A stretch of 64,000 nucleotides of DNA from VAZQ01 sp963744275 (GTDB lineage: Bacteria; Pseudomonadota; Alphaproteobacteria; Rhizobiales; Xanthobacteraceae): contig CAVUSX010000007.1 of assembly GCA_963744275.1 (NCBI GenBank), positions 1 through 64,000 of the forward strand, written 5' to 3'. This document shows, in pieces, positions 33,253 to 41,618 of the stretch (positions are counted from its first letter, which is position 1; every line of letters begins with the position of its first letter). The position numbers and the translations under genes were made by a program. The notes beneath the pieces are model-generated. The model was not told the origin of the DNA. It searched no databases and saw only the letters and a program-made list of their open reading frames with translations.

Positions 33253-34179
33253 ATGGCCAAACGCGTCAAAAAGCCCCGGCGGAAGGGCAAATCCAAGCCG
33301 CTTCCGATGCCGGCACCGGATGCGGCCGGGCGTATCGCCGCGGCGCTCGAGCGTCTCGCCCCCGCCGTCCCGGCGAGCCCGGATTTCGAGGCCGCAGACG
33401 CCTTCGTCTGGCATCCACCGGGCCGATTGGCGCCGATCTTCCGGGTCAACCGGGTCGAGATGTCGCTCCTGAAGGGGATCGACCGGGTGCGCGACCTGCT
33501 CTTGGAGAATACCGAGCGCTTTGCGCGCGGACTGCCGGCCAACAATGCGCTCTTGTGGGGCGCCCGCGGCATGGGCAAATCATCGCTGGTCAAAGCGGTG
33601 CATGCCACGGTCAATGCCGCGGCGGCGCGAGCCGAGCCGACACCGTCACGGCTCAAGCTCATCGAGATCCATCGTGAGGACATCGAGAGCCTGCCCGACC
33701 TCATGGCGCTGACGCGCGGCACGCCGCATCGCTGCATCTTGTTCTGCGACGACCTCTCCTTCGATGCCGAGGACACGAGCTACAAGTCGCTCAAGGCCGT
33801 GCTCGAAGGCGGCATCGAGGGCCGCCCCGAGAATGTGGTGTTCTATGCCACCTCGAACCGGCGCCACCTGATGCCGCGCGACATGATGGAGAACGAGCGC
33901 GCGACCGCGATCAATCCGGGCGAGGCGGTCGAGGAGAAGATCTCGTTGTCCGACCGCTTCGGGCTCTGGCTCGGCTTTCACCGCTGCAGCCAGGACGAAT
34001 ATCTGGCGATGGTGGAGGCCTATGTGGCCCGTTACGGCATCGCGCTCGCCGGCGAGCCGCTCACCCGCGAGGCGCTGGAATGGGCGACCACGCGCGGTGC
34101 CCGCTCGGGCCGGGTCGCCTGGCAATACGTGCAGGATCTGGCGGGACGGCTCGGGGTGCGGATGACGGAGCCGCAGTAG
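33253..34179 (+). CDS. DUF815 P-loop ATPase
   Basis: 308 residues; the ATG at 33253 is chosen because the conserved protein starts with the basic Met-Ala-Lys-Arg-Val-Lys-Lys-Pro-Arg-Arg-Lys-Gly. Walker A is Gly-Ala-Arg-Gly-Met-Gly-Lys-Ser-Ser (about residues 103-111), Walker B Cys-Ile-Leu-Phe-Cys-Asp-Asp-Leu-Ser-Phe (about 157-166). The motifs Tyr-Lys-Ser-Leu-Lys-Ala-Val-Leu-Glu-Gly-Gly and Tyr-Ala-Thr-Ser-Asn-Arg-Arg-His-Leu are diagnostic for DUF815. It is an AAA-like ATPase of unknown client, transcribed towards the nlpD-like gene (23 bases between stops). Confidence 0.92.
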   Translation: MAKRVKKPRRKGKSKPLPMPAPDAAGRIAAALERLAPAVPASPDFEAADAFVWHPPGRLAPIFRVNRVEMSLLKGIDRVRDLLLENTERFARGLPANNALLWGARGMGKSSLVKAVHATVNAAAARAEPTPSRLKLIEIHREDIESLPDLMALTRGTPHRCILFCDDLSFDAEDTSYKSLKAVLEGGIEGRPENVVFYATSNRRHLMPRDMMENERATAINPGEAVEEKISLSDRFGLWLGFHRCSQDEYLAMVEAYVARYGIALAGEPLTREALEWATTRGARSGRVAWQYVQDLAGRLGVRMTEPQ

Positions 34180-34202
34180 GCGCCCGGCTCCCCGGCCTGG
34201 TG

Positions 34203-35678
34203 TCAAGCGCCGTTGAGGAACTGCATCGGGTCGACCGGCGCCGAGCCTTTGCGGACCTCGAAGTGGAGCTGGGGCGCATCGACATTGCCGCTCTGGCCGG
34301 ATTTGGCGATGACCTCGCCGCGCTTGATCTGGTCGCCGCGCTTGACCAGAAGCTCCTTGGCATGGGCATAGGCGGTGACATAGCCGTTGGGGTGGCGCAC
34401 CAGGATCAAGTTGCCGTAGCCCTTGAGCTCGTTGCCCGCATAGGCCACCACACCGTCCTCGGCGGCCTTGATGGGCGTGTTTTCCGGCACCGCCACATCG
34501 ATACCGTCGTTCTGCTGGCCGTTCGGCTTGGGTCCGAATCCGGCGATGATCCGTCCGCGCACCGGCCAACGGAAGCCGGGTGTCGCCTCGGCGGTCGCTT
34601 TGGCGGTGGTGTCGGTGCCGGGCGTATCGGCCGCCGGCGTCACCATGCTGGCGCTTTGCGCCGGGGCGGCGCTGGCGAGAACCTTGTTGGCGGCCGGCTG
34701 GGCCTCGGGCGCGGCGCTGCTGATGCGGGCGCCCGGAATGATGATGCGATCGCCGATGCTGACCTTGGCGTAGGGCAGGATATTGTTGGCCTTGGCGATA
34801 TCCGCGACCGACTTGCCGTACTCATGGGCGATCTTGGTGAGCGTTTCGCCGGCCGCGACCACGTGCACGCCGGAATTGATGGGGCCTGGCGCATGCGGGC
34901 TGACGCTCGCCGTCACCACGGGAGCGGGCTTGGGCGGCGCGGGCGCGGGCGCGGGCGCTAGCGCGGCCGTGCGGCTCGGCGGCGGTGCCGCAGCGGGCGC
35001 CGGCGCCGATGAATTGTAGCGCGGGATGACCAGACGCTGGCCAGCCTGGATCGCATTGGGCGACGAAAGGTTGTTCGCCTCCATGATGACCGCGGGCGGA
35101 ACGCCGTGGCGGCGGGCAATGGTGTCGACAGTCTCGCCGGGCGCGACCGTGATGGCGGTACCGCCATCCCAGCTCCATTGGCCGGATGACGTCGGCTTGC
35201 GCACCACCGATGGCGGCGGCGCCGCGACCGATCCGGTGATCTCAGGTCGGTAGGGTGCCGGCGCCGGATTGTAGGCGGCCGGACTGTACGCGGCAGGACT
35301 CGGCGCAGGATTGTAGGGCGCGGGAGCCGACGACGGATAATAGGTGGCGGGCGCGGCGGGAGGAGGATTATACGGCGCGACCGGCGGGGTGTAAGAGGCC
35401 ATGCCGCGGCCGCCGCCGGCAACGACCGGTTCGGCGCGGGCTGGCGGCGGCGGAAGTTGAGATGTTTGCGGCAGCGGGTGCGTCTCCACCCGGCCAACCG
35501 GGGCTCCCTGCCCGGAGACCGAGCCCGTGACGTCGCTCTGGCCGCCGCGCGAGGCATAAGGAGCTTCGCCGAAACGCGTGGAGTTGGCGCTGCAACCCGC
35601 GGCACCGACAGCGATCAGCGCCAGCACAATGGCCCGTACCGATGACGACGAGCGCAACAACTCGGCCCAAGAATTCAT
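34203..35678 (-). CDS. NlpD-like lipoprotein: two LysM domains and a degenerate M23 domain
   Basis: 491 residues from the ATG at 35678. A lipoprotein signal ends Ala-Val-Gly-Ala-Ala-Gly-Cys. After a long Pro/Ala/Tyr-rich stretch come LysM 1 (Val-Ala-Pro-Gly-Glu-Thr-Val-Asp-Thr-Ile-Ala) and LysM 2 (Val-Ala-Ala-Gly-Glu-Thr-Leu-Thr-Lys-Ile-Ala), then an M23 fold (Tyr-Gly-Asn-Leu-Ile-Leu-Val, Tyr-Ala-His, Gln-Leu-His-Phe-Glu-Val-Arg). The first zinc ligand is lost: Asn-Asp-Gly-Ile-Asp stands where active enzymes have His-x-x-x-Asp, as in E. coli NlpD. It is therefore probably an activator of cell-wall amidases at division. Order surE-pcm-nlpD is the same as in enterobacteria. Confidence 0.9.
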   Translation of the reverse strand: MNSWAELLRSSSSVRAIVLALIAVGAAGCSANSTRFGEAPYASRGGQSDVTGSVSGQGAPVGRVETHPLPQTSQLPPPPARAEPVVAGGGRGMASYTPPVAPYNPPPAAPATYYPSSAPAPYNPAPSPAAYSPAAYNPAPAPYRPEITGSVAAPPPSVVRKPTSSGQWSWDGGTAITVAPGETVDTIARRHGVPPAVIMEANNLSSPNAIQAGQRLVIPRYNSSAPAPAAAPPPSRTAALAPAPAPAPPKPAPVVTASVSPHAPGPINSGVHVVAAGETLTKIAHEYGKSVADIAKANNILPYAKVSIGDRIIIPGARISSAAPEAQPAANKVLASAAPAQSASMVTPAADTPGTDTTAKATAEATPGFRWPVRGRIIAGFGPKPNGQQNDGIDVAVPENTPIKAAEDGVVAYAGNELKGYGNLILVRHPNGYVTAYAHAKELLVKRGDQIKRGEVIAKSGQSGNVDAPQLHFEVRKGSAPVDPMQFLNGA

Positions 35679-35790
35679 GTCCAGCCCACTCGAACGCAAC
35701 AACAACTCGACTGGAGTTAACAGGCCGGAAGTAAATAAGGCTTTAAGCGGTTATACTCGTCTCAACCCTAACGAATTCGAGCAAAACTCC

Positions 35791-36450
35791 TTACAATTCA
35801 CGAGCTTGGCCCGGCAATAGGGGCACGAAGCGCACCGCGATCAATTCCTCCTGCCGGGTGCCGTCTTCGCTCTTGGTTAACCGAACGAGATTTTGCGGGC
35901 TGGCATGCGGCCCGAGCGGCAGCACCATGACGCCGTCCTGCGCGAGCTGCGCGACCAGGGCTTCCGGCACCGTTTCGGTGGCGGCCGTGACCATGATGCG
36001 ATCGAACGGAGCCCGGTCGGGAGCGCCGGCCAGGCCATCGCCGAGCCGCACCTCGACGTTGCGATAGCCGAGCGTCTCCAGCCGCGCGCGGGCGGCCTCC
36101 GCCAAGGTGCGGAATCGCTCGATGGTGACCACCTCTCGGGCGAGCCGCGACAACACCGCCGCCTGATAGCCCGAGCCGGTGCCGATCTCGAGGACGCGAT
36201 GATGCGGCTGCACGTCCAATTGCTCGGTCATATAGGCGACCACATAGGGCTGGCTGATGGTCTGCCCGCAGGCGATCGGCAGCGCCCGGTCCGCATAGGC
36301 CGCCTCGAGAAACTGGCCCTCGACGAAATACTCGCGCGGCACCTCGTCCATGGCGCGCAACACCGCCGCGTCGCCGATCCCGCGCCGCCGCAGCGTGAGC
36401 ATGAACTGCATGCGGCCCACACTGTCGTCACCCGCCGGTTGCTTCGACAC
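35791..36450 (-). CDS. pcm: Protein-L-isoaspartate O-methyltransferase
   Basis: 219 residues from the GTG at 36450, which has AGAGAGGG six bases upstream; Met-Gln-Phe-Met at 36411 is an alternative. Motifs are Val-Pro-Arg-Glu-Tyr-Phe-Val, Gly-Gln-Thr-Ile-Ser-Gln-Pro-Tyr-Val-Val-Ala-Tyr-Met-Thr, the SAM loop Val-Leu-Glu-Ile-Gly-Thr-Gly-Ser-Gly-Tyr-Gln-Ala-Ala-Val-Leu and Gly-Asp-Gly. It methylates isoaspartyl residues in ageing proteins so that they return to aspartate. It sits between surE and the nlpD-like gene. Confidence 0.95.
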   Translation of the reverse strand: MSKQPAGDDSVGRMQFMLTLRRRGIGDAAVLRAMDEVPREYFVEGQFLEAAYADRALPIACGQTISQPYVVAYMTEQLDVQPHHRVLEIGTGSGYQAAVLSRLAREVVTIERFRTLAEAARARLETLGYRNVEVRLGDGLAGAPDRAPFDRIMVTAATETVPEALVAQLAQDGVMVLPLGPHASPQNLVRLTKSEDGTRQEELIAVRFVPLLPGQAREL

Positions 36451-36466
36451 GAGGCGCCCTCTCTGG

Positions 36467-36568
36467 AGCACTTTCAGGAAAAGTGGGACCCGGTTTTCCG
36501 TCCGAAAATGCGACCATGCGAAAATGCTAGAGCGGTTTCTGCTTCCGGTCTATGCGAAACCGCTCTAG
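36467..36568. repeat. Rhizobiales-type intergenic repeat with 13-bp hairpin
   Basis: The left part (GCACTTTCAGGAAAAGTGGGA, then GGTTTTCCG and CGAAAATGCGA) matches from memory the palindromic repeat scattered through Bradyrhizobium-like genomes. The right part is a perfect 13-bp stem, CTAGAGCGGTTTC (36527-36539) with GAAACCGCTCTAG (36556-36568), around a 16-base loop. The stem includes the surE stop codon, so it may also end or stabilise the surE message. Confidence 0.7.
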
Positions 36569-37329
36569 CTGAACAAACCGGCGAGCTCGGTCAGGTACGG
36601 CTCGTCCGTCATGTCGAGGCGCAGCGGCGTCACCGCGATGCGGTTGGCGGCGAGCGCCGAAACGTCGGTGCCGTCGTTGGGCGGCAGGGCGCGCGTGCGA
36701 ACGTAGGCGATCCAGTAATAGGCGTTGCCGCGGCCGTCCTCGCGCGCGTCGATCTGCAGGCGCTCCTGACGGCGCCGGCCCTGGGTGGCGACCGCGATCC
36801 CTTTGACGTCGTGGGGAGGGCAGTTCGGAAAATTGACGTTGATCAGCACGTCGCGGGGAATGCCCTTGGCGAGCACGCGCCGGATGATGTCGGGCGCGAA
36901 GCGGATCGCGGTATCCCAGTGCGGCGACTGCTTGCTGCGCGAAAGATAGGCCTGCGAGAGCGCAACCGAGGGAATGCCGAGGATCGTGCCCTCCACGGCG
37001 CCCGCCACCGTGCCCGAATAGATCACGTCCTCGCCGGCATTGCGCCCGCGGTTGACGCCCGCCAGCACCAGGTCGGGCGGGCGACCTTTCAGAATGTGGC
37101 GGGCCGCCATGATGACGCAATCGGTGGGCGTGCCCTTGACCGCGAAGTGGCGCTCGCCGATCTCGCGCAGCCGCAGCGGATCATTGAGCGAAAGCGAATG
37201 CGATACGCCCGATTGATCGTATTCCGGCGCGATCACCCAGATGTCGTCGGACAACGCGCGAGCGATCTGCTCGCAGACGCCGAGCCCCTCGGCGTGAATG
37301 CCGTCGTCGTTGGTGATCAGGATGCGCAT
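36565..37329 (-). CDS. surE: 5'/3'-nucleotidase SurE
   Basis: 254 residues. The metal-binding N-terminus Met-Arg-Ile-Leu-Ile-Thr-Asn-Asp-Asp-Gly-Ile is exact, followed by Ala-Pro-Glu-Tyr-Asp-Gln-Ser-Gly-Val-Ser-His, Gly-Thr-Pro-Thr-Asp-Cys-Val and Ser-Gly-Ile-style Gly-Val-Asn-Arg-Gly-Arg-Asn-Ala-Gly-Glu-Asp-Val-Ile-Tyr-Ser-Gly-Thr-Val-Ala-Gly-Ala. SurE dephosphorylates nucleoside monophosphates under stress or in stationary phase. It lies 10 bases after serS and upstream of pcm. Confidence 0.96.
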   Translation of the reverse strand: MRILITNDDGIHAEGLGVCEQIARALSDDIWVIAPEYDQSGVSHSLSLNDPLRLREIGERHFAVKGTPTDCVIMAARHILKGRPPDLVLAGVNRGRNAGEDVIYSGTVAGAVEGTILGIPSVALSQAYLSRSKQSPHWDTAIRFAPDIIRRVLAKGIPRDVLINVNFPNCPPHDVKGIAVATQGRRRQERLQIDAREDGRGNAYYWIAYVRTRALPPNDGTDVSALAANRIAVTPLRLDMTDEPYLTELAGLFS

Positions 37330-37339
37330 GCGGGATCGG

Positions 37340-38709
37340 TCATCCGGCGTGCTCGATCGTCTTGCGGCCGCCCATGTAAGGCTGCAGCACGTCGGGAACC
37401 GCGATCGAGCCGTCCTGTTGCTGATAGTTCTCCATGACGGCGATGAGCGCGCGGCCGACCGCGACCCCGGAGCCGTTGAGCGTGTGCGGGTGGCGCACTT
37501 GACGGCCTTCCTTGGTGCGGTAGCGCGCGCTCATCCGCCGCGCCTGGAACTCGCCGCAGACCGAGCAGGAGGAGATTTCCCGATAGGCGCCCTGCCCCGG
37601 CAGCCAGACCTCGATGTCATAGGTCTTCTGCGACGCGAAGCCCATGTCGCCGGTGCACAGCGTCACCACGCGGTAGTGCAGGTCGAGCCGGCGCAGCACC
37701 TCCTCGGCGCAGGCGAGCATGCGCTCGTGCTCGTCGGCGCTCTGCTTCGGGCGTGGTGATCGAGACCAGCTCCACCTTGCTGAACTGGTGCTGGCGGATC
37801 ATGCCGCGGGTATCCTTGCCGGCCGCGCCGGCCTCGGCCCGAAAGCACGGCGTAAGCGCGGTGAGCCGCAGGGGCAGCGCGGCCTCCTCGACGATCAACT
37901 CGCGCACCAGGTTGGTCAGCGGCACCTCGGCGGTCGGGATGAGCCAGAGCCTATTGGTGAGCTCGCCGCGCATCGACCGCTCCGCCCCGATCGGAATCCG
38001 CGAGCGCCTGATCGCGCGCCTCCAGAAACATTTCGGTGCTGACGGCCGCGAACTGGTCGTCCTTGAACTTGGGCAGTTGCGCGGTCCCGAACATCGTATG
38101 ATCGCGCACCAGCAGCGGCGGGTTCACCTCGGTGTAGCCATGCTCGCCCGTGTGCAGATCGAGCATGAATTGCCCGAGCGCGCGCTCGAGCCGCGCGAGC
38201 CCGCGCTTCAGCACCACGAAACGCGCGCCCGAGAGCTTGGCGGCGGTCTCGAAATCCATCTCGCCCAGCGCCTCGCCGAGCTCGAAATGCTGCCTGGGCA
38301 CGAAGCCATATTCGCGTTTGGCCCCGTAATGGTGATGCTCGACATTGCCGCTCTCATCCTTGCCCTCCGGCACCGTGTCGAGCGGCAGGTTGGGGATCTG
38401 CGCCAGCGCATTCTCGAGATCCTTGGAGAGCTTCCTTTCCTCGGCCTCCAGGGCCGGGATCGCGGACTTGAGCGCGGCCACCTCGGCCATCAGCTTTTGC
38501 GCCGTCTCTTCCTCGTTGCTCTTCTTGGCGGCGCCGATCTCCTTTGAGGCGGCGTTGCGCCGCGCCTGCGCGGCCTCGGCCTTGCCGATCGCGGCGCGCC
38601 GGCGCTCGTCGATATCGATGAGCTTGGCGGCTTCGCCCGGCAGGCCGCGCCGCGCCAGCGCGCGGTCGAAAGCGGCGGGATTGTCGCGAATCCATTTGAT
38701 GTCATGCAT
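37340..38709 (-). CDS. serS: Seryl-tRNA synthetase, two frame breaks
   Basis: The start Met-His-Asp-Ile-Lys-Trp-Ile-Arg-Asp-Asn-Pro leads into the long coiled-coil arm that binds the tRNA-Ser extra arm. One extra base near 37992 (after Ala-Asp-Ser) and another near 37747 (after Thr-Thr-Pro) break the frame. The three pieces carry the class II motifs: Leu-Ile-Pro-Thr-Ala-Glu-Val-Pro-Leu-Thr-Asn, Phe-Arg-Ala-Glu-Ala-Gly-Ala-Ala-Gly-Lys-Asp-Thr-Arg-Gly-Met-Ile-Arg-Gln-His-Gln-Phe, and Gly-Ser-Gly-Val-Ala-Val-Gly-Arg. Corrected length is about 455 residues. The enzyme is essential, so the breaks should be assembly errors. It follows tatC by 86 bases. Confidence 0.92.
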
Positions 38710-38795
38710 GTTTCGAATCCGGCGTCATGGCCGGCACAATTCGGCCCGTGAAGATCGATCAATGACAAATCAGCCGGCCGGATGATACCCGATAG

Positions 38796-39599
38796 CTACT
38801 CGGCCGGCTTGGCGGCGGCGCCGGCCGCGGCGCGGGCCTTCTCGGCGGCGACCTTCTTCTCCACGATCTTCACCGCCCAGATCGATCCTCCATAGAGAAG
38901 CAGGAGCGGCACGGCAAGCGAGCACTGGCTGATCACGTCCGGCGGCGTCAGCACGGCTGCGATCACGAAGGCGCCGACCGCGAAGTAGCGCCACTTCGAT
39001 ATCAGCTGCTGCGAGGTGACGATGCCGACGCGCCCCAGGAGCGTCAGGACCACCGGCAGTTGGAAGGCGATGCCGAAGGCGAAGATGAGCCGCATCATCA
39101 GGTTGAGATAATCGTCGACCTTGGGCAACAGCTCGATGGCGGCCCGCCCGTCGCCGCCGGCCTGCTGCATGCTGAGCGAGAACCGCGCCAGCAGCGGCCA
39201 CAGCAGGAAATAGACCACCAGGGTTCCCAGGAAGAAGAAGAACGGCGTCGCCACCAGATAGGGCAGAAAGGCCTGCTTCTCGTTGCGGTAGAGGCCCGGC
39301 GCCACGAACATGTAGAGCTGCGAGGCGACCACCGGAAACGACAGGAAGGCGGCGCCGAACATCGCCAGCTTGAGCTGCACGATGAAATACTCGAGCAGGC
39401 CGGTATAGATGAACCGCGAGTCGGCGCCCGCCACCCACATATAGGGAAAGGTCAGGATGTTGTAGATCTGCTTGGCGAAGAAGAAGCAGGCGATGAACAT
39501 CACAAAGAAGGCCACCGCCGCCTTGATCAGACGCGAGCGCAATTCGACCAGATGCTCGATCAGCGGCGCCTTGGTGGATTCGATATCCTCGTGGGTCAT
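38796..39599 (-). CDS. tatC: Sec-independent translocase TatC
   Basis: 267 residues; the ATG overlaps the tatB stop (ATGA). It begins with an acidic segment, then Leu-Ile-Glu-His-Leu-Val-Glu-Leu-Arg-Ser-Arg-Leu, the conserved twin-arginine-signal-binding region. Six membrane helices follow, with Phe-Val-Ala-Pro-Gly-Leu-Tyr-Arg-Asn-Glu-Lys in the first periplasmic/cytoplasmic turn and Phe-Gly-Ile-Ala-Phe-Gln-Leu-Pro-Val-Val in the fourth. The tail is Ala/Lys-rich. TatC is the receptor for folded proteins carrying Tat signals. Confidence 0.97.
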   Translation of the reverse strand: MTHEDIESTKAPLIEHLVELRSRLIKAAVAFFVMFIACFFFAKQIYNILTFPYMWVAGADSRFIYTGLLEYFIVQLKLAMFGAAFLSFPVVASQLYMFVAPGLYRNEKQAFLPYLVATPFFFFLGTLVVYFLLWPLLARFSLSMQQAGGDGRAAIELLPKVDDYLNLMMRLIFAFGIAFQLPVVLTLLGRVGIVTSQQLISKWRYFAVGAFVIAAVLTPPDVISQCSLAVPLLLLYGGSIWAVKIVEKKVAAEKARAAAGAAAKPAE

Positions 39600-40096
39600 G
39601 CGGGCTCGCTCCCCCCCGCGCCGTCCCGGCCGTGCTCCTTGCCGCGTTCCGCGGGGGATTGGGCGGGCTCGCCGGCGACCGGCGCCTCCGCGGCGGCGAC
39701 CGGCGCCTCCGCGACGGCAGCTGGCGCAGGCGACGCGGTCTCGGCCGGCGCCGCGGGCGCGTCGGCCGCAGGCCCGGCGGACGCCGGCTTGTCGGTCATC
39801 GCGCCTTCGATGTCCCGCTGCGCGGTCTCCATCTCCTTGCGTACATCGGCGAGCGGATCGAAATTCGAATAGTTGGCCGCATGCGCCGCCATCTCGTCGA
39901 CCTCCTTCTTGAGGTCGGCCAGCTCGGCCTCGCGCATCGCATCGTGAAACTGGTTCTGGAAGTCGCCGGCCATGCGGCGGATCTTGCTCATCCATTGCCC
40001 GAGCGTGCGCAGGACGCCGGGCAGCTCCTTCGGGCCGATGAAGATAAGCGCGACGACGCCGATCAGGAGGAGCTCGCTCCAACTCAAGTCGAACAT
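39596..40096 (-). CDS. tatB: Sec-independent translocase TatB
   Basis: 166 residues from the ATG at 40096. Met-Phe-Asp-Leu-Ser-Trp-Ser-Glu-Leu-Leu-Leu-Ile-Gly-Val-Val-Ala-Leu is the typical TatB start with the membrane Glu, then Ile-Gly-Pro-Lys-Glu-Leu-Pro hinge and an amphipathic helix (Arg-Arg-Met-Ala-Gly-Asp-Phe-Gln-Asn-Gln-Phe). The C-terminal half is a flexible Ala/Pro/Glu-rich tail with repeated Ala-Pro-Val-Ala units. TatB forms the signal-peptide receptor with TatC. Confidence 0.96.
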   Translation of the reverse strand: MFDLSWSELLLIGVVALIFIGPKELPGVLRTLGQWMSKIRRMAGDFQNQFHDAMREAELADLKKEVDEMAAHAANYSNFDPLADVRKEMETAQRDIEGAMTDKPASAGPAADAPAAPAETASPAPAAVAEAPVAAAEAPVAGEPAQSPAERGKEHGRDGAGGSEPA

Positions 40097-40206
40097 GGAG
40101 ATGCCAACTCCGCGCGCTACAGCGCCTTCAGTTGAGCTGGAAACGGAAACCGCTCCGGCTCTTTGGTTCAGGAGGGAATCCGGGTTCAGCCGGATCGGCA
40201 CACTCT

Positions 40207-40251
40207 ATCACTGGGACCACGATCACTGGGATCACGATCACTCGGGATCAC
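40207..40251. repeat. Three 15-bp tandem units between tatA and tatB
   Basis: ATCACTGGGACCACG, ATCACTGGGATCACG and ATCACTCGGGATCAC follow each other without spacing in the 220-base gap between the tatA stop and the tatB start. The units differ by one to a few bases. No function known; such short arrays vary between strains. Confidence 0.75.
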
Positions 40252-40316
40252 ACCCGCCCCGCGCACCGAAGGCGCCTGCCCCGCCGATCCGCGCGCAGCG
40301 CCGCCGACACTCCCTT

Positions 40317-40562
40317 TCAGGAGGTCGAGCCGGTCTCGGCGCGCCGCTTGAGGTCGGCTGCGGTCGTGGACTGATGGTCGATGGGCTTGGGATCCGCAAC
40401 CGGATCGGTCTTGGCGGTGTCCTCGTCCTGCATGCCCTTCTTGAAGGACTTGATGCCTTGCGCGAAGTCACCCATCAATTCCGAAATCTTTCCACGGCCG
40501 CCGAACAGCAGCAGAAACAGGACCACGACCACGATCCAATGCCAAATACTGAATGAACCCAT
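40317..40562 (-). CDS. tatA: Sec-independent translocase TatA
   Basis: 81 residues from the ATG at 40562 (Met-Gly-Ser-Phe-Ser-Ile-Trp-His-Trp-Ile-Val-Val). One membrane helix is followed by Leu-Phe-Gly-Gly-Arg-Gly-Lys-Ile-Ser-Glu-Leu-Met-Gly-Asp-Phe-Ala, the hinge and amphipathic helix of TatA, then Lys-Ser-Phe-Lys-Lys-Gly-Met. TatA oligomerises to form the transport passage. First gene of the tat run; the 220-base gap to tatB contains a tandem repeat. Confidence 0.96.
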   Translation of the reverse strand: MGSFSIWHWIVVVVLFLLLFGGRGKISELMGDFAQGIKSFKKGMQDEDTAKTDPVADPKPIDHQSTTAADLKRRAETGSTS

Positions 40563-40877
40563 CGGATTTTCCTCCGCACCGACGGAACTGCCAAGCAAAT
40601 CGGAACCGCCGATTTGCTTCCTTCATGAACCGTTCGGGACGATGCCGCGACCGGATGCAGGACCCGCCTTCGCTTTAACCGTGAAACTAGGCCCGGGGAG
40701 CGGCAAAGACAAGGACTTCACCCGCACTTGAGCAGGCGCGCTTGGTCGCAACGCCCGCCCCAAGGCCTTGGAAAGTCGGGATTCCAGCGGCCTTTGGTCG
40801 CATTAACCGCAATCGCGCGCGGATCGCGTCCGACCGATCGCGTCCAGGGCCCATGCGGCGGCCTGCGACCCGCTGCT
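40563..40877. other. Intergenic region between scpB and tatA
   Basis: Three hundred bases with only short open frames of no recognisable character. It probably holds the tat promoter; none is obvious by eye. Confidence 0.45.
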
Positions 40878-41589
40878 TCAGTCTTCGGCGGTGGGTTCCG
40901 GGCGCGGCGCCAGACCGAGATCGAGGTCGCCGGGCTCCAGCGGATCCTCGTCCTCGCGCAAGGCCGGATCGTCGGACGGCATCGGCACCGAGAAGCCGGG
41001 CGGCAGCCGGCCATCGAGCAATCCGGAACCCTTGAGCTCCTCGACGCCCGGCAGGTCGTCGAGCGCGTCGAGGCCGAAATGCGACAGGAACGTATCGGTG
41101 GTGCCGTAGGTGACCGGCCGTCCGGGCGCCTTGCGCCGGCCCCGCGGCCGAATCCATCCGGTTTCCAGGAGCACGTCGACCGAGCCCTTGGAGGTCGAAA
41201 CCCCGCGAATTTCCTCGATCTCGGTGCGCGTCACCGGCTGATGATAGGCGATGATGGCCAGCGTCTCGATCGCCGCCCGCGACAGCTTGCGGGTCTCGAT
41301 CGTCTCCTTGCTCAAGCAGCCAGGAGAGATCGCTGGCGGTGCGGAAGGTCCACTTGCCGCCGATCCGGACCAGGTTGACGCCGCGGATCGCATAATCCTC
41401 CTGCAGCCGGGTCAGCGCCGCCGGCAGGTCGACCCCGGCCGGCAACCGCGCCGCCAAAGCGGTCTCGTCGAGCGGCTCGGCGGATGCGAACAGCATCGCC
41501 TCCAGCAGCCGAAGCTCCTCCGGTCGCACCTCTTCGGCGCTCTGTGGCTCGTCCCTCGGCATGATCACTCGCTTGGCCAAACTCGACAT
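40878..41589 (-). CDS. scpB: Segregation and condensation protein B, one frame break
   Basis: The start Met-Ser-Ser-Leu-Ala-Lys-Arg at 41589 has AAGGGGAGG eight bases upstream. The first winged-helix domain (Arg-Leu-Leu-Glu-Ala-Met-Leu-Phe-Ala-Ser-Ala-Glu-Pro-Leu) runs to Asp-Leu-Ser-Trp-Leu-Leu. One extra base near 41314 shifts the frame, and the protein continues Lys-Glu-Thr-Ile-Glu-Thr-Arg-Lys-Leu-Ser-Arg-Ala-Ala-Ile-Glu-Thr-Leu-Ala-Ile with the second winged helix. Corrected length is 236 residues. ScpB dimerises and, with ScpA, bridges SMC for chromosome condensation. It follows scpA by 29 bases. Confidence 0.93.
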
Positions 41590-41618
41590 CGATACGGCCT
41601 CCCCTTCCCGATATTTCC

